DNA of 7,029 bases from Bacteroidota bacterium (lineage in GTDB: Bacteria > Bacteroidota > Bacteroidia > Bacteroidales > JAADJA01). Below the pieces are notes generated by a model. That model searched no databases, was not told the origin of the DNA, and saw nothing but the letters and a program-made list of their open reading frames with translations. Location: contig JAJRTT010000361.1 of the NCBI GenBank assembly GCA_024278155.1, positions 1-7,029 on the forward strand, in the 5' to 3' direction. Below are positions 5,316 through 7,029 of the stretch, piece by piece (positions within the stretch are counted from its first letter, which is position 1; each line of letters starts with the position of its first letter). A program made the translations under genes and the position numbers.

Positions 5316-7029
5316 ATGAAAAAAATTACTATCCTGTTTGTCTTCTTATTTGCTGCAAGTTTTCTTTATTGCCAAAATTCCGACGAAGTAATAATCGGCA
5401 ATACTTTTTACGATTTGCAATCATGGCGCGCCATGCAAAACCGGGTTTATGAATTTGAAGATGGTACGATTGGGTCGGTGTGGAACCAGGCAGAAAACTG
5501 GCCGGCATTTCCCGACAAAGGTATTGGATATTCATACTTTGATGGCGACCAATGGAACGGGCTTCCTTTTCCCGTGACTTCCATTACTTTCGGATGGGCG
5601 ACATTTCCTTCCTATACTGCTTTTGGCGAAAATGGGGAAGTTTGTATTTCTCAAGGTACAAATGGGTTGATAATAAGTTCAAGGGTAACAAAAGGTGAGG
5701 GCAACTGGGACGAATCTTATTTTCCTGGCAACGGCTTAAAACATCCCGTGGTGGTGACTTCCGGCCCAAACCACGACACCATCAATTTATTGTACCTCGT
5801 TGCAGATCCATTGTTCCCGGGAACGACGGCGCAAGCCTCCCGTGGGTTTATCCATTATGCACGATCACAGGATGGTGGGCAAAGCTGGGATCTCGACATG
5901 GAAATCCCCGGGCTTGGAACCGATGAATATTTGGGTTTTACGATTGGTTCGTACATTTGGGCCGAACCAAAAGCTGGTACAATCGCATTTGTTGCCGGGG
6001 ATTATTTAACCGACCTCGTTCTTATGAAATCCATGGACGGAGGTGAAACCTGGCAAAAAACCACAGTCTGGGAACATCCTTATCCTATGTTTGAAATCTT
6101 TTCCTTTGATTCCGACACATTCTATTGTAACGATGGCGGTATTTCTTTGGCACTTGACTCCGAAGGCCAGGCCAATATTGCTTTTACCCTAAGCGAAGTT
6201 TATTCTTCTACGGCACAGGATACAATCTGGTACGACCCCCTTGTTGGGGGCGTGGTTTACTGGAACGAGGGAATGGATGCTTTTTCAGATAATATAAATG
6301 CACTTAACCCGTACGGCCATCCCGAATCGGAATTGATCGAGGATTACAACCTGATCGGATGGGTGCAGGATATTGATGGCAATGGACAAATTGAGCTTAA
6401 TGGGAATTTTGGGATTTACCCCACTCCGGGCTTGTGCACCATGCCACAAATTACATTGAATAATATGAACCAGATTGTAGTGGTGTGGAGTTCGGTGAAC
6501 GAGAATCCTTCCTTTGATACCGACTATCGGCACACTTGGGCCAGGGCCTCGATAGAGGATAGTGAGGACTGGGGCGATTTTGCCGATTTAAACAATGATT
6601 TGGTATTTATTTTTAGCGAAGTTGTTTATCCTTCGTTGATGCAAAGTTCAAATTCCGACATTATAAATTTTGTTTCCCAAATGGATGGTGAGCCCGGTTT
6701 GAGCAATCCTGAATTGCCTGTATATCCCGAGAACGATATTGTGTTCTTGTCGGTTTATCTTGGTTGGGACCCGGTAACGGTAACGGCTGGCTTTGAAGCC
6801 GATACTACAATTGTACATACTGGTGATACGGTATTCTTTACCAATACTTCCTACGGTTACCCTCCAAACTCAATTACCTATAATTGGTCGTTTGAGGGCG
6901 GTACGCCACTTACATCCAACGATATCGACCCGTCAATAGCTTATAATACGGAAGGGGTTTATGATGTAACCTTAACTGCGTCTATTTTAGCGTTTGCAAC
7001 AAATACGCTTTTGAAAGAAGAGTATATCT
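5316..7029 (+). CDS. Large secreted Asp-box (BNR) and PKD-domain protein, 3' end outside window
   Basis: The frame stays open from ATG5316 to the window end, giving 571 codons with no stop. The N-terminus is a Sec signal peptide (MKKITILFVFLFAASFLYCQ). Cys19 is preceded by Tyr, so there is no proper lipobox. Two Asp-box motifs, SQDGGQSW (184-191) and SMDGGETW (239-246), lie in a Trp- and Tyr-rich, strand-rich region resembling sialidase/BNR-type beta-propellers. No FRIP motif of true sialidases is visible, so no enzyme activity is claimed. DIDGNGQIE (352-360) resembles a calcium-binding EF-hand loop. From about 488 to the end a PKD-like Ig fold is visible (AGFEADTTIVHTGDTVFFTN, YNWSFEGGTP, YNTEGVYDVTLTA). 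In Bacteroidota such proteins often end in a type IX secretion sorting domain, which would lie beyond this window. It is probably cell-surface or secreted, with a binding or polymer-related role. It has its own promoter, preceded by paired regulator-like sites. Confidence 0.85.
   Translation, partial: MKKITILFVFLFAASFLYCQNSDEVIIGNTFYDLQSWRAMQNRVYEFEDGTIGSVWNQAENWPAFPDKGIGYSYFDGDQWNGLPFPVTSITFGWATFPSYTAFGENGEVCISQGTNGLIISSRVTKGEGNWDESYFPGNGLKHPVVVTSGPNHDTINLLYLVADPLFPGTTAQASRGFIHYARSQDGGQSWDLDMEIPGLGTDEYLGFTIGSYIWAEPKAGTIAFVAGDYLTDLVLMKSMDGGETWQKTTVWEHPYPMFEIFSFDSDTFYCNDGGISLALDSEGQANIAFTLSEVYSSTAQDTIWYDPLVGGVVYWNEGMDAFSDNINALNPYGHPESELIEDYNLIGWVQDIDGNGQIELNGNFGIYPTPGLCTMPQITLNNMNQIVVVWSSVNENPSFDTDYRHTWARASIEDSEDWGDFADLNNDLVFIFSEVVYPSLMQSSNSDIINFVSQMDGEPGLSNPELPVYPENDIVFLSVYLGWDPVTVTAGFEADTTIVHTGDTVFFTNTSYGYPPNSITYNWSFEGGTPLTSNDIDPSIAYNTEGVYDVTLTASILAFATNTLLKEEYI

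Noticed and set aside
5316..5375. Lipoprotein signal peptide for the secreted protein, because of Cys19
   Set aside because: The residues before the Cys are F-L-Y; Tyr at -1 does not fit a lipobox, so cleavage by signal peptidase I is more likely.
5800..6009. A 69-codon forward open frame
   Set aside because: It is out of frame within the secreted Asp-box protein, whose frame has the signal peptide, Asp boxes and PKD domain.

Overview
The window looks like chromosomal DNA of a Bacteroidota (Bacteroidetes) bacterium. The evidence is indirect but consistent. Base composition is moderate. Start codons lack clear Shine-Dalgarno sequences and are preceded by A/T-rich leaders. There is a small outer-membrane barrel candidate ending in Phe, a long-form aromatic amino acid hydroxylase, and a large secreted Asp-box plus PKD protein of the kind Bacteroidota often export by type IX secretion. 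All genes are on the + strand. No RNA gene, CRISPR array, transposase or phage gene is visible.

Bases 1-2068 are the end of a surface-polysaccharide type operon. It holds the last 33 codons of a membrane protein, then a GT4-like glycosyltransferase one base later, then a hexapeptide-repeat (XAT/CatB-like) O-acyltransferase 11 bases after that. The tight spacing suggests co-transcription, and the enzyme pair suggests glycan assembly followed by O-acylation. A weak hairpin with a T-rich tail follows.

Bases 2273-4006 encode a stand-alone aromatic amino acid hydroxylase, probably phenylalanine 4-monooxygenase. Its iron ligands are intact, and its C-terminal extension of about 280 residues carries what appears to be a duplicated beta-rich unit. 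Bases 4163-4888 encode an unrecognised signal-peptide-bearing protein that reads as a small outer-membrane beta-barrel.

The 427-base gap at 4889-5315 is rich in signals. It has a short perfect inverted repeat, a good intrinsic terminator, a longer imperfect inverted repeat, and then a striking promoter region. That region has two near-identical 18-base direct repeats with a 21-base period, lying 2 bases upstream of a TTGACA-17-TATATT promoter. Sequence and spacing resemble the tandem sites bound by LytTR-family (LytR/AlgR/AgrA) response regulators. Downstream, from 5316 past the window end, is a large exported protein with two Asp-box (BNR) motifs and a PKD-like domain.

The possible LytTR-controlled promoter is the observation most worth following up. 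I see no convincing multi-gene novel system; the genes otherwise belong to known families or are single unknowns.
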